The notes: generated by a model not told the origin, from the letters alone. Counted from the stretch's first letter, positions 1-6,681 are shown. The stretch is 26,648 nucleotides of DNA from RGIG3513 sp045658985 (GCA_045658985.1 JAZOWC010000062.1:1-26648), one strand, 5' to 3'. Numbers and translations are program-made.

Positions 1-34
1 GGCACCTGCCTGCGGGCGGTTGCTATCCAATGAT

Positions 35-1252
35 TCATTTGAACAGGTCTTTCAGCTTTTGGTGTACCGATTCGGGCACCGAAAAGGCTGCACGGGTGTC
101 CCCAAGCAGTCCGACGGTTTTGCCCGCCACCGAAATACCCGTACCCACGTGATAGGCATTGGCGTGAGCGTGAGCCGAGACGGCATAGCCGTTGCCGAAT
201 TCGATATAATACACCGGGCCGCAGCGGCAGGCTGTGGTGCCGTCGGGCGTCAGGGCATCGTGCTTCAGAGCGTTGTACCACCACTCGACATCATTAGCAT
301 CGGTTATTTCCTTTTTGCTGCCGTATGCATCGTACATCGTGACCTTGTCGGGCGCGGGGTAGGGCTCGGCGTCAAACAGTTCCTTCAGTTTCTCCTGTGC
401 CTCAGCTCCCACCGTATAGGTCAGGTTATCTTTAATGAGCATAGATACCGATTTGCCGTCATATTCGGCGCGTTCGCCTCGGAGACAGCAGAAGAATCCG
501 TTGTCATCGGCATACACAGTCAGCGCGTAGCCGTTGCCGAAGTCTATGCAGTAGCGATCCTGCTCACTTGAACCCCAAAACTGCTCGGTGGTAGAAACAA
601 GGCTCTCCGGCTTGAAAGCATCATACCAACCGAGTATCTCGTCGGGGTCGGTGATGTATGCAAAGTCAGGTGTGCTGCCGTTGTCGCGATATATGCTGAT
701 CTTTGAGGGGATCCGCCATTCCTTAAAGATTATGTTCTCGTATTTGTCGGGAAGAACATCGGGGATATTGGTCTTGAGCACGTCCGCAAACTCCATTGAC
801 TGCTCGTAGCCCATGTTGTATACATTGCCGCTCTCGCCGTCATAGACGCTCAGAAGCTGATTGCCCATATGTGTCAACGCAACTGTGCCCGATGCTGTCT
901 CACAGTATATCACCCACAGTCCGGCAAATGTCAGGTCGGTGTCTATAAGCACGGGGTCAAGCTCTAAGGATGCATAATAATCGCACAGCGCCTTTATCTT
1001 GTCGGGGGAAGTGTAGCTGAATCTGATCTCCTCTCCCTCCGGATACGAAACGGTGATCTTCTTTATATCATCGGGCAGAGTGACTCTCACGGGCGCTGCG
1101 GGGTCATTCTGAACGTCAGGCCCATCCTGCACATTGTCCTGCGCGTTGTCCAAAGGCGGCGTATTAGCCTGCCCGTCCGGCTTATCCCCGCAGGCGGTGA
1201 AAAGCAAAGCTGCCGCCAGCAAAAGGGTAAGCAGTAAAACCGATTTTTTCAT
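35..1252 (-). CDS. Lipoprotein with three degenerate internal repeats, function unknown
   Basis: Predicted extracytoplasmic lipoprotein of 405 aa; I do not recognise a named family. The N-terminus is a short Lys-Lys-Ser start, a Leu/Ala-rich hydrophobic segment (residues 4-20) and a lipobox FTAC with the lipidated Cys at 21, followed by a Pro/Asp/Asn-rich linker to about residue 60. The rest reads as three degenerate repeats of about 100 residues (about 64-165, 183-294, 303-405). Repeats 2 and 3 share a Tyr-containing first strand, an 'I-T-D-x-x-(D/E)' turn, a 'WY-(D/N)-A-(F/L)-K' helix, the strand 'I-(D/E)-FGNGYA' and a closing 'KL-K-(E/D)-LF'. The start at 1252 was chosen because GGAGG precedes it and the signal peptide begins there; the open frame continues upstream to 1447 without a ribosome site. 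Promoter, leader and signal peptide nearly duplicate those of the next lipoprotein gene. A substrate-binding or cell-surface adhesion role is possible but not shown. Confidence 0.85.
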   Translation of the reverse strand: MKKSVLLLTLLLAAALLFTACGDKPDGQANTPPLDNAQDNVQDGPDVQNDPAAPVRVTLPDDIKKITVSYPEGEEIRFSYTSPDKIKALCDYYASLELDPVLIDTDLTFAGLWVIYCETASGTVALTHMGNQLLSVYDGESGNVYNMGYEQSMEFADVLKTNIPDVLPDKYENIIFKEWRIPSKISIYRDNGSTPDFAYITDPDEILGWYDAFKPESLVSTTEQFWGSSEQDRYCIDFGNGYALTVYADDNGFFCCLRGERAEYDGKSVSMLIKDNLTYTVGAEAQEKLKELFDAEPYPAPDKVTMYDAYGSKKEITDANDVEWWYNALKHDALTPDGTTACRCGPVYYIEFGNGYAVSAHAHANAYHVGTGISVAGKTVGLLGDTRAAFSVPESVHQKLKDLFK

Positions 1253-1345
1253 AGTTTTACCTCCTTTTTTTGACCGGTTCAAAAGTGAAAAATGCTCTTT
1301 TCTTGATTGTATCAGTCCAAACCCTCCGATACAATGACAAGAATG
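1188..1345 (-). repeat. Duplicated promoter-leader-signal peptide module, copy 1
   Basis: This block, covering the promoter, 5' leader, ribosome site and first codons of the first lipoprotein gene, is closely matched at about 2054-2209 ahead of the second lipoprotein gene. The part from the Cys codon to the Shine-Dalgarno (1188-1284) is almost identical at DNA level (a few substitutions and one T in a T run). The leader is more diverged, and the promoter dyad is again highly conserved. The mature proteins downstream are unrelated. Confidence 0.85.
1306..1335 (-). promoter_or_regulatory. Promoter with 8-bp dyad, lipoprotein gene 1
   Basis: On the minus strand a -35 TTGTAT (1329-1334) and a -10 TACAAT (1306-1311) are separated by 17 bp. 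Both hexamers lie within perfect 8-bp inverted arms ATTGTATC / GATACAAT separated by 14 bp, so the promoter elements are themselves the dyad. The predicted RNA start is near 1299, giving a leader of about 47 nt. The same arrangement with a different central sequence precedes the second lipoprotein gene, which suggests an operator or at least selected promoter elements. Confidence 0.6.
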
Positions 1346-1386
1346 TAAACGTTGTCCGCTCTTTGTAAACAGTTTGTTGCTTTTTA

Positions 1387-1429
1387 CCCCCTTTCGTATG
1401 TCTTTGATAACATAAACAACGAAAGGGGG
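1387..1429. other. 11-bp perfect inverted repeat between lipoprotein genes
   Basis: CCCCCTTTCGT (1387-1397) pairs perfectly with ACGAAAGGGGG (1419-1429) around a 21-nt loop. It lies in the 183-base gap between the stop of the second lipoprotein gene (1519) and the promoter of the first. Neither strand has a proper T run right after the stem, so it is not a textbook intrinsic terminator; it may still end the upstream minus-strand transcript or protect its 3' end. Confidence 0.55.
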
Positions 1430-1518
1430 CATTTGTGGACAAGTCAATTGAAATTACTTGGAGAGTTTTTCGACTATATCCATATTATAACTTGTTGTTT
1501 AACCTGTGTGCCGCAATA

Positions 1519-2118
1519 TCAAAAGAACATAAACCATCTTTCGTTTGCATAAAGGATGTTTTCTGTGTCATTATCCGGTGCGATCATTACGTTATTGATC
1601 CCATCGGTTACAGACACGATCTCGAGGATATCCTCATAGTAGACGACCTCGCCGTTTTGCAGCTTGAGGGCGATTTTTATAACGGGCAGGTTCTTTTTAT
1701 CTTCGGGCAGACCTGCTATAGTCTGCTTTGTATGCTGCTGCATAGATATGGCATCGGGTACAGTCTCTATAACAAAGCTGTCAATGGAGAAGTTTTCTCC
1801 GTTCCCGAATACGCATACGATGGTGGTGTCGGCTATGACCGACTTGTAAGCCGTGCCCTCAAGATTAAGATCGAGCGCACCGTTGGGATAGATTGCCTTG
1901 GCAGAAAGCTTGACCGACGCGCCGTCAAAGGTCAGGGACTTAATCTCAAGCGCAGAATCCGCATCATCGGGGGAATTGAACGCTTTGGCGGACGTGCCGA
2001 AATACATGCCGCAAATTTCCTCGCCTTTGCTCTCGGGAGCGTCCGGATTGTCTCCGCAGGCGGTGAAAAGCAAAGCTGCCGCCAGCAAAAGGGTAAGCAG
2101 TAAAATCGATTTTTTCAT
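1519..2118 (-). CDS. Small lipoprotein, function unknown
   Basis: Predicted lipoprotein of 199 aa with a signal peptide almost identical to that of the first lipoprotein (residues 1-20, lipobox FTAC, Cys21, then 'GDNPDAP'). The mature part (about 30-199) has no similarity I can see to the first protein. It looks like a small beta-rich domain with alternating hydrophobic strands (for example around 58-72, 93-104, 111-120, 144-152 and 165-171), and it ends in an unusually aromatic tail, 'RWFMFF'. The start is placed at the Met after GGAGG (2118); the frame extends 12 codons further upstream, with no ribosome site. The gene has its own dyad promoter at 2170-2199 and perhaps a second one at 2305-2333. 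No function assigned. Confidence 0.85.
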   Translation of the reverse strand: MKKSILLLTLLLAAALLFTACGDNPDAPESKGEEICGMYFGTSAKAFNSPDDADSALEIKSLTFDGASVKLSAKAIYPNGALDLNLEGTAYKSVIADTTIVCVFGNGENFSIDSFVIETVPDAISMQQHTKQTIAGLPEDKKNLPVIKIALKLQNGEVVYYEDILEIVSVTDGINNVMIAPDNDTENILYANERWFMFF

Positions 2119-2209
2119 AGTTTGACCTCCTTTTTTGACCGGTTCAAAAATCAAAATATCTTTTTCCTGATTGTATCAGTACAAACTGTCCGATACAATG
2201 ACAAGTCTG
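2054..2209 (-). repeat. Duplicated promoter-leader-signal peptide module, copy 2
   Basis: Second copy of the module described at 1188-1345. From about 2054 to 2149 it is almost identical to 1188-1284. The conserved promoter dyad follows at 2170-2199, with TGACAAG shared just beyond it in both copies. High DNA identity at synonymous and non-coding positions, next to unrelated mature regions, points to recent duplication or gene conversion of the leader. Confidence 0.85.
2170..2199 (-). promoter_or_regulatory. Promoter with 8-bp dyad, lipoprotein gene 2
   Basis: The minus strand has -35 TTGTAT (2193-2198) and -10 TACAAT (2170-2175) with a 17-bp spacer. The arms ATTGTATC / GATACAAT are identical to those at 1306-1335 and also 14 bp apart. 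The predicted RNA start is near 2163, about 45 nt before the start codon. Confidence 0.6.
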
Positions 2210-2221
2210 CAAATAAACACA

Positions 2222-2254
2222 AATGACAGCGCTTTTTTTTAAGCTGCGGTCATT
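2222..2254. terminator. Possible terminator hairpin downstream of the GNAT gene
   Basis: AATGAC (2222-2227) pairs with GTCATT (2249-2254), and inside them GCTT (2231-2234) pairs with AAGC (2241-2244) around a T/A-rich loop, with a small asymmetric bulge between the two stems. On the plus strand the stem runs into a T run (2253-2257); on the minus strand, where transcripts would arrive, the following bases are only moderately T-rich. Weak support for a terminator. Confidence 0.35.
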
Positions 2255-2304
2255 TTTATCATTCTGTTGACGGTCGTGGCGAATGCCGCAGGCCTTTTTC
2301 TTTT

Positions 2305-2333
2305 ATGATAGCATAATACACCGACTTTGTCAA
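2305..2333 (-). promoter_or_regulatory. Strong sigma-A-type promoter after the GNAT gene
   Basis: The minus strand reads a consensus -35 TTGACA (2328-2333), a 17-bp spacer and a -10 TATCAT (2305-2310). It starts about 15 bases past the stop of the acetyltransferase gene and points toward lipoprotein gene 2, with a predicted RNA start near 2298. The next 180 bases before that gene hold only a seven-codon frame and the hairpin at 2222-2254, so the product may be a short RNA or a long leader. Confidence 0.5.
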
Positions 2334-2348
2334 CATTTGCGGAGGGTG

Positions 2349-2834
2349 TTACTTGCCCTCTGCAAAGTTCGTCAGGGTGTCGCCGGTGAGGCGGTAGATG
2401 GTCCACTCGCTGAGAGGTTCGGCGCCGAGCTTGAGGTAGAAGTCGATGCTGGGCTTGTTCCAGTCGAGGCACACCCACTCGAATCTGCCGCACTCGCGCT
2501 CCACGGCGATCTGTGCAAGCTTGCGGAGCAGACCTTTGCCGTAGCCCTGGCCGCGGTATTCGGGCAGTACGAACAGATCCTCAAGATAGAGTCCGGCTCT
2601 GCCCAAGAAGGTGGAGAAATTGTGGAAGAACAGCGCAAAGCCCACTTCTTTGCCCTCGTCGTTGAGTGCAAAGATGACCTCGGCCTTTTTGCGCTCGAAT
2701 ATCCACTCGCGCAGGGTGGCTTCGTCGGCTATGACGTCGTCGGACATTTTTTCGTAATCGGCAAGAGCGCGGATAAAGGAGAGTATGGTGCCGCAATCCT
2801 GCTCGGTGGCAAGTTTGAACTTTATGTTTTTCAT
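2349..2834 (-). CDS. GNAT N-acetyltransferase, SSAT (diamine acetyltransferase)-like
   Basis: 161-aa acetyltransferase of the GNAT fold, most like spermidine/spermine (diamine) N1-acetyltransferases, which move the acetyl group of acetyl-CoA to a small amine. Visible features are the N-terminal strand with 'RALADYEKM' (22-30), the strand pair 'FALFFHNFSTFLGRAGLYLEDLFV', the acetyl-CoA pyrophosphate loop 'RGQGYGKG' (94-101), and 'DWNKPSIDFYLKLGA' (124-138), which carries the Tyr at the usual general-acid position (133). Length matches the family (150-170 aa). The start at 2834 follows a GGAGG site. It has its own divergent promoter (2858-2886) and is not in an operon with its neighbours. Polyamine acetylation is the best guess, but thialysine and other amines are also acetylated by this group. 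Confidence 0.88.
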   Translation of the reverse strand: MKNIKFKLATEQDCGTILSFIRALADYEKMSDDVIADEATLREWIFERKKAEVIFALNDEGKEVGFALFFHNFSTFLGRAGLYLEDLFVLPEYRGQGYGKGLLRKLAQIAVERECGRFEWVCLDWNKPSIDFYLKLGAEPLSEWTIYRLTGDTLTNFAEGK

Positions 2835-2857
2835 ATTTTATACCTCCGTTTTTTTCA

Positions 2858-2886
2858 ATTGTACCACACCCAATCCAAAATAGCAA
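2858..2886 (-). promoter_or_regulatory. Promoter of the GNAT gene
   Basis: The minus strand has -35 TTGCTA (2881-2886), a 17-bp spacer and an extended -10 TGGTACAAT (hexamer 2858-2863). The predicted RNA start is near 2851, giving a short leader holding the GGAGG site. It is divergent from, and within 20 bases of, the glpP promoter. Confidence 0.65.
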
Positions 2887-2903
2887 ATAGTTGCCTCCGG
2901 CTC

Positions 2904-2932
2904 TTGCAAAAAAGCGGGGTTTGTAGTATAAT
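2904..2932 (+). promoter_or_regulatory. Promoter of glpP and the G3P operon
   Basis: A -35 TTGCAA (2904-2909), a 17-bp spacer and a consensus -10 TATAAT (2927-2932). The predicted RNA start is near 2939, about 36 nt before the glpP start codon. Confidence 0.75.
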
Positions 2933-2974
2933 GACCGATGGTATACAGATTTGTTGCGAGGGAGGTTTTTGGAT

Positions 2975-3535
2975 ATGACCCTCTCCGAGATCAAAGAACG
3001 GCTGGAGATATGTCCCGTCATAGCCGCTGTGAGACAGGGCAGCCTGAGCGCGGCGCTGGACAGTCCCGCGCAGGTCATTTTTGCACTGGACGAGAGCATA
3101 GCCACTGCGCAGAGCACAATTGAGCTTGCACACAGAGCGGGCAAAGCCGTGTTCATTCATGCCGATCTGACCCACGGTTTAGCCAAAGACAAATGGGGTA
3201 TTGAGCACCTCCGCTCCATCGGCGCCGACGGGATCATCAGCACCCACGCGAGCCTGATTAGATACGCCAGAGAGCTGGGGATGCTTTCGGTGCAGAGGTA
3301 TTTTGCCGTGGACTCTCAGGGCCTCAGCAGTATCCGTGATATGATCACTCAGGCAAAACCCGACCTCATCGAGATAATGCCCGGTGTTATAGACAAGGTC
3401 ATCAGGCAGTTCGCCTGCGAAAAAACACCCGTCATCGCGGCGGGACTGATCGAGACCAAAGCCGAAGTTATGGGAGCATTGTCCTGCGGCGCCGTTGCCG
3501 TATCCACGGGCAAAAAGGAGCTTTGGGACATATAA
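2975..3535 (+). CDS. glpP: GlpP family glycerol-3-phosphate-responsive antiterminator
   Basis: 186-aa TIM-barrel-like regulator of the GlpP family. In Bacillus, GlpP with bound G3P acts on leader mRNA to allow read-through of a terminator and to stabilise the transcript of glycerol genes. Family blocks seen: 'CPVIAAVR' (13-20), 'IFALDESI' (35-42), 'VFIHADLTHGLAKDK' (59-73, the phosphate-sugar pocket region), 'EIMPGV' (133-138) and 'PVIAAGLIETK' (152-162), with the Gly/Ala-rich 'GALSCGAVAVSTGK' closing the phosphate site. Length matches the family. The ATG at 2975 was chosen because GGGAGG ends 9 bases before it; a TTG eight codons upstream overlaps that site and is unlikely. It is first in the operon. 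A terminator lies between it and the next gene and may be its own RNA target. Confidence 0.93.
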   Translation: MTLSEIKERLEICPVIAAVRQGSLSAALDSPAQVIFALDESIATAQSTIELAHRAGKAVFIHADLTHGLAKDKWGIEHLRSIGADGIISTHASLIRYARELGMLSVQRYFAVDSQGLSSIRDMITQAKPDLIEIMPGVIDKVIRQFACEKTPVIAAGLIETKAEVMGALSCGAVAVSTGKKELWDI

Positions 3536-3569
3536 TATACACATAGGTTAATATTCCGAAGAGATTCAG

Positions 3570-3629
3570 AGAAACGGAAAAAACAAGACGAAGCAGCCCT
3601 TCGCCTTGTTTTCCGTTTCTTTTTATTTT
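3570..3629 (+). terminator. Intrinsic terminator between glpP and the G3P oxidoreductase genes; candidate GlpP target
   Basis: Long stem: GAAACGGAA (3571-3579) pairs with TTCCGTTTC (3611-3619), AACAAG (3582-3587) with CTTGTT (3605-3610) and CGAAG (3589-3593) with CTTCG (3599-3603), around a 5-nt loop; only a 2-nt bulge and one mismatch interrupt it. A T-rich tail follows (3620-3629). It sits 35 bases after the glpP stop and 30 bases before the next gene. No good promoter lies between, although a TATAAT without a convincing -35 overlaps the glpP stop (3531-3536). The placement fits G3P/GlpP-controlled antitermination. Confidence 0.85.
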
Positions 3630-3658
3630 GCAAAAAACGACAAAGCGGGGGAGAGAGT

Positions 3659-5092
3659 ATGGTTTATGACATCGTTATAGTGGGCGCAGGCGTGTGCGGC
3701 GGCATGATAGCCAGAGAGCTGTCAAAGTTCGATCTGCGTGTGTGCCTGCTGGAAAGATCCAACGACGTTGCCATGGGCGCATCCAAGGCAAACAGCGGAA
3801 TCATCCACGGCGGATTTGATCCCGAGCCGGGCACGCTTAAGCAGAGGTTCAACACCGAGGGTATAGAGCTGCTGTTCGAGGCGGCGCGTGAGCTCAACGT
3901 GCCACACAGACGCAACGGCTCGCTGGTATGCGCATTCAGCCCATATGAGGAGGAGCAGCTGCATGAGCTGTACGAGCGGGGTAGGCGTAACGGCGTAGGG
4001 CAAATGAGACTGATCCCGGGTGAGGAGGCAAGAACTATAGAGCCTGCGCTCTCTGAGGCCGTCACACTTGCTCTGCACGTGCCCACGGCGGGCATAATCT
4101 GCCCCTATAAACTGACCGTTGCAGCCGTGGGCAACGCCATGGACAACGGCGTTGAGCTGATACGCAACTTTGAGGTGTGTGACATCAGACGCAAGGACGG
4201 GTTCTTTGGTCTCACAAGCACAAGCGGTGAGACAGTCTGCGGCAGATACCTCATCAACTGCGCAGGCGGATATTCGGGCAAAATAGCCGCAATGGCGGGA
4301 GACGAATCTATAGAGATAATCCCCCGCGCAGGCGAGTATATGCTCCTTGACCGCAGTGAGGGAGAGACGGTGGGGCATACAATATTCCGCGCTCCTTCAA
4401 AAGAAGGCAAAGGCATCCTCCTCTCGCCCACCGCAGACGGAAACCTGCTGCTTGGCCCCACCGCTGCACGCGTGGACACCCCCGACAGCACCGAGACCAC
4501 CCGGGAGGGACTGGCCGCCGTGGCACGCTCGGTCAAAGAAACCGTACCGAATGTGGATCTGTCGCGGGTCATCACCTCCTTCAGCGGTGTCCGCGCATCC
4601 CACGCAGATGGAGATTTTATCGTGGGGCAGTCGGAGAGTGTACCCGATCTTGTCAACGTGGCGGCTATCGACTCACCCGGACTGACCGCCTGCGTGGCTA
4701 TCGCACGGTACGTTGTGGGACTGCTGGCGGATATGGGTGTGCATTTTGTGCCCAAATCTGACTGGGACGGCACACGCGAGGACTGTGATGCATTCTCTCA
4801 CATGAGCGACGAGGAGAAGGATGCCGTAATCAGGCGTGACCCGACTTTTGGCAAAATCGTCTGCCGCTGTGAGGGGATAAGTGAGGGCGAGATCAGGCAG
4901 GCTCTGCGCACAAATCCCCCGGCTCTCGATATGGACGGCGTCAAACGCCGCACACGTTCGGGAATGGGCAGGTGTCAGGGCGGCTTCTGCGCGCCTTATG
5001 TGATGAAGCTTATTGCCGAGGAGCGGCAGATCGAGCTTGAGCAGGTGACCAAAAACGGCGGCAGCTCCAATATGCTGACGGGGAGGATTTGA
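3659..5092 (+). CDS. GlpA-like FAD-dependent oxidoreductase with C-terminal [2Fe-2S] (BFD-like) domain
   Basis: 477-aa flavoprotein of the DAO/GlpA superfamily, expected to oxidise glycerol 3-phosphate to dihydroxyacetone phosphate. It has an N-terminal FAD-binding 'VGAGVCGG' (8-15) followed by the acidic end of strand 2 (Glu32), then 'ASKANSGIIHGGFDPEPGTL' (41-60), typical of this group, and a late FAD contact around 'SPGLTACVAIARYV' (339-352). Residues 398-456 form a BFD-like iron-sulfur domain with the pattern CxC (402, 404) and CxxxxC (439, 444). Length and domain order match GlpA-type proteins found in Clostridia beside a second flavoprotein and DUF1667. The start has a GGGGGAG site. The gene follows the terminator at 3570-3629 and leads a tight run of genes. 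The classical GlpC anchor is absent from the window, so the electron acceptor is not clear; other 2-hydroxyacid or polyol phosphate substrates remain possible. Confidence 0.88.
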   Translation: MVYDIVIVGAGVCGGMIARELSKFDLRVCLLERSNDVAMGASKANSGIIHGGFDPEPGTLKQRFNTEGIELLFEAARELNVPHRRNGSLVCAFSPYEEEQLHELYERGRRNGVGQMRLIPGEEARTIEPALSEAVTLALHVPTAGIICPYKLTVAAVGNAMDNGVELIRNFEVCDIRRKDGFFGLTSTSGETVCGRYLINCAGGYSGKIAAMAGDESIEIIPRAGEYMLLDRSEGETVGHTIFRAPSKEGKGILLSPTADGNLLLGPTAARVDTPDSTETTREGLAAVARSVKETVPNVDLSRVITSFSGVRASHADGDFIVGQSESVPDLVNVAAIDSPGLTACVAIARYVVGLLADMGVHFVPKSDWDGTREDCDAFSHMSDEEKDAVIRRDPTFGKIVCRCEGISEGEIRQALRTNPPALDMDGVKRRTRSGMGRCQGGFCAPYVMKLIAEERQIELEQVTKNGGSSNMLTGRI

Positions 5093-5095
5093 GGT

Positions 5096-6334
5096 ATGAT
5101 CGATCACGATATAGTTGTAGTGGGCGGCGGCCCCGCGGGTATGGCGGCGGCCGTGGCGGCCTATGACAGAGGTGTGCACGACGTTGTCATCATCGACCGC
5201 GAGGAAAGTCTTGGCGGTGTGCTCAAGCAATGCATACACAACGGCTTCGGCCTGCACAAGCTGGGCAGGGAGCTGACGGGGCCCGAGTATGCCTGTGAAT
5301 ACGCTCAGCAGGTGAAAGCGCGGGGGATCAAAGTCTATTCCGACACCACGGTCACAGGCATCACCGAGGACAAGATTGTGACCGCCACCGGCTGCCGCGG
5401 CATACTCAAAATCCGTGCCAAAGCCGTGATTTTGGCTATGGGCTGCCGTGAGCGCAGCCGCGGCGCGCTGAATATCTGCGGCACACGTCCTGCGGGCGTA
5501 TACAGCGCAGGCACGGCACAGAAGCTCATCAACTGCGACGGATATATGGTGGGCAGGCGGGCTGTTATTCTCGGCTCGGGTGATATAGGTCTGATCATGG
5601 CGCGGCGTATGACTTTGCAGGGCGCAAAGGTGGAGGCGGTGTGCGAGATCCTGCCCTACTCGGGCGGACTGACCCGCAATATCGTCCAGTGCCTTGAGGA
5701 CTATGACATACCCCTCTGTCTCAGCACCACCGTATGTGAGATACACGGCAGGGAGAGGGTAGAGGGCGTTACTGTAGCACAGGTGGATGCACAGCGCAAT
5801 CCCATCGAAAGCACCAAAAAATACATCCCCTGCGACACCCTGCTGCTCTCCTGCGGACTTATACCCGAAAACGAGCTTTCTCTCGGTGCGGGCGTGGAGC
5901 TTGACAAGGTCACGGGCGGCGCCGTGGTAAATCAGCATCGGCAGACCTCCCGGGAGGGTATTTTTGCCTGCGGAAACGTGCTTCAGGTCCACGACCTGGT
6001 CGATCACGTATCCGACGAGGCGGAGGTTGCAGGTGCCGCCGCGGCAGACTACGTGCTTGGCAGAGGGGCAGACGGCAGACTCATCACCGCCAAAGCGGGC
6101 AGCGGCGTCAGATACGTGCTGCCCCAGCGCGTGCTCGCGAGCGGAGAGCAGGTGTCCCTCTACCTGCGTGTGCGCGAGCCTGCACAAAAGGTCGATCTGG
6201 TGGTCAGAAGCGGCGGCAGGGTCATAAAAACCTTCCCCCGCCTCAAAGTCGCACCCGGCGAGATGGAAAGACTGGATATTCCCGTGTCGCTGCTTGATGC
6301 CGATGGGCTGACCGTGTCTGTGGAGGTGCAATAA
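5096..6334 (+). CDS. FAD/NAD(P)-dependent oxidoreductase, partner of the GlpA-like protein
   Basis: 412-aa pyridine nucleotide-disulfide-type flavoprotein. It has an FAD motif 'VVGGGPAGMAAA' (7-18), 'ESLGGVLKQCIHNGFG' with a Cys near the flavin, the family signature 'AMGCRERSRGAL', a second dinucleotide motif 'ILGSGDIGLIMARR' near the middle, a 'GIFACGNVLQVHD' loop that contacts FAD, and a C-terminal beta domain of about 75 residues. It fills the GlpB place in an operon whose GlpA-like gene ends 3 bases upstream (ribosome site in the GGGAGG before the stop). The likely role is to pass electrons between the GlpA flavin and NAD(P) or another carrier. It is larger and more reductase-like than plain GlpB, and resembles subunits of HcnABC/opine-dehydrogenase-type complexes, so the symbol is left empty. 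Confidence 0.87.
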   Translation: MIDHDIVVVGGGPAGMAAAVAAYDRGVHDVVIIDREESLGGVLKQCIHNGFGLHKLGRELTGPEYACEYAQQVKARGIKVYSDTTVTGITEDKIVTATGCRGILKIRAKAVILAMGCRERSRGALNICGTRPAGVYSAGTAQKLINCDGYMVGRRAVILGSGDIGLIMARRMTLQGAKVEAVCEILPYSGGLTRNIVQCLEDYDIPLCLSTTVCEIHGRERVEGVTVAQVDAQRNPIESTKKYIPCDTLLLSCGLIPENELSLGAGVELDKVTGGAVVNQHRQTSREGIFACGNVLQVHDLVDHVSDEAEVAGAAAADYVLGRGADGRLITAKAGSGVRYVLPQRVLASGEQVSLYLRVREPAQKVDLVVRSGGRVIKTFPRLKVAPGEMERLDIPVSLLDADGLTVSVEVQ

Positions 6335-6681
6335 TGAACAGAACTTTGACTTGTATAATCTGCCCCAGAGGCTGCACTCTGCAGGCTGAGATCAATGACG
6401 GCAGCGTGAAAATCACGGGCAATGCCTGCCCCCGCGGCAAAGTCTACGGCGAGAGCGAATGCCTGCATCCCATGCGTACGGTCACGGCGGCGGTCAGGGT
6501 CTCAAACCGCCGGGGCCGAGCCCTCAGCGTAAAAACCCGTGAGCCTATTCCCAAAGAGCATATTTTTGACCTGATGGAGATTCTGCGCGGCATAACCGTG
6601 CAAGCTCCTGTTGCAATCGGTGACGTAATATGCGACAATATATACGAAACACAGGTTATTGCAACGGGGAGTGTTGAATGA
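6334..6681 (+). CDS. DUF1667 cysteine-rich protein
   Basis: 115-aa protein of the DUF1667 family, which is repeatedly found next to GlpA/GlpB-like flavoproteins in anaerobes. The N-terminus has the pattern CxxCxxxC (7, 10, 14) and then 'ACPRGKVYG' with Cys32, a set suited to an iron-sulfur cluster or zinc; a fifth Cys is at 43. The second half has the family feature 'TVTAAVRVSNRRGRALSVKT', ending with 'PKEHIFDLMEILRGI'. The start codon overlaps the previous stop by one base (TAATG), implying translational coupling and a subunit-like ratio. It could be the small electron-transfer subunit of the G3P oxidoreductase; this is an inference from context, and the family has no proven function I can cite. 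Confidence 0.88.
   Translation: MNRTLTCIICPRGCTLQAEINDGSVKITGNACPRGKVYGESECLHPMRTVTAAVRVSNRRGRALSVKTREPIPKEHIFDLMEILRGITVQAPVAIGDVICDNIYETQVIATGSVE

Noticed and set aside
1435..2103. A 222-codon plus-strand frame opposite the second lipoprotein gene
   Set aside because: The minus-strand frame has a signal peptide, lipobox, GGAGG and promoter. The plus-strand frame has none of these.
3531..3536. TATAAT at the glpP stop as a separate promoter for the G3P oxidoreductase genes
   Set aside because: No acceptable -35 lies 16-19 bp upstream and there is no extended -10, so it is not listed as a feature, though it would make the following terminator a classical leader.
4673..6331. A 552-codon minus-strand open frame opposite the GlpA/GlpB-like genes
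   Set aside because: The plus-strand flavoproteins have clear FAD motifs; the antisense product is His/Ala/Arg-rich with no pattern of a real protein.
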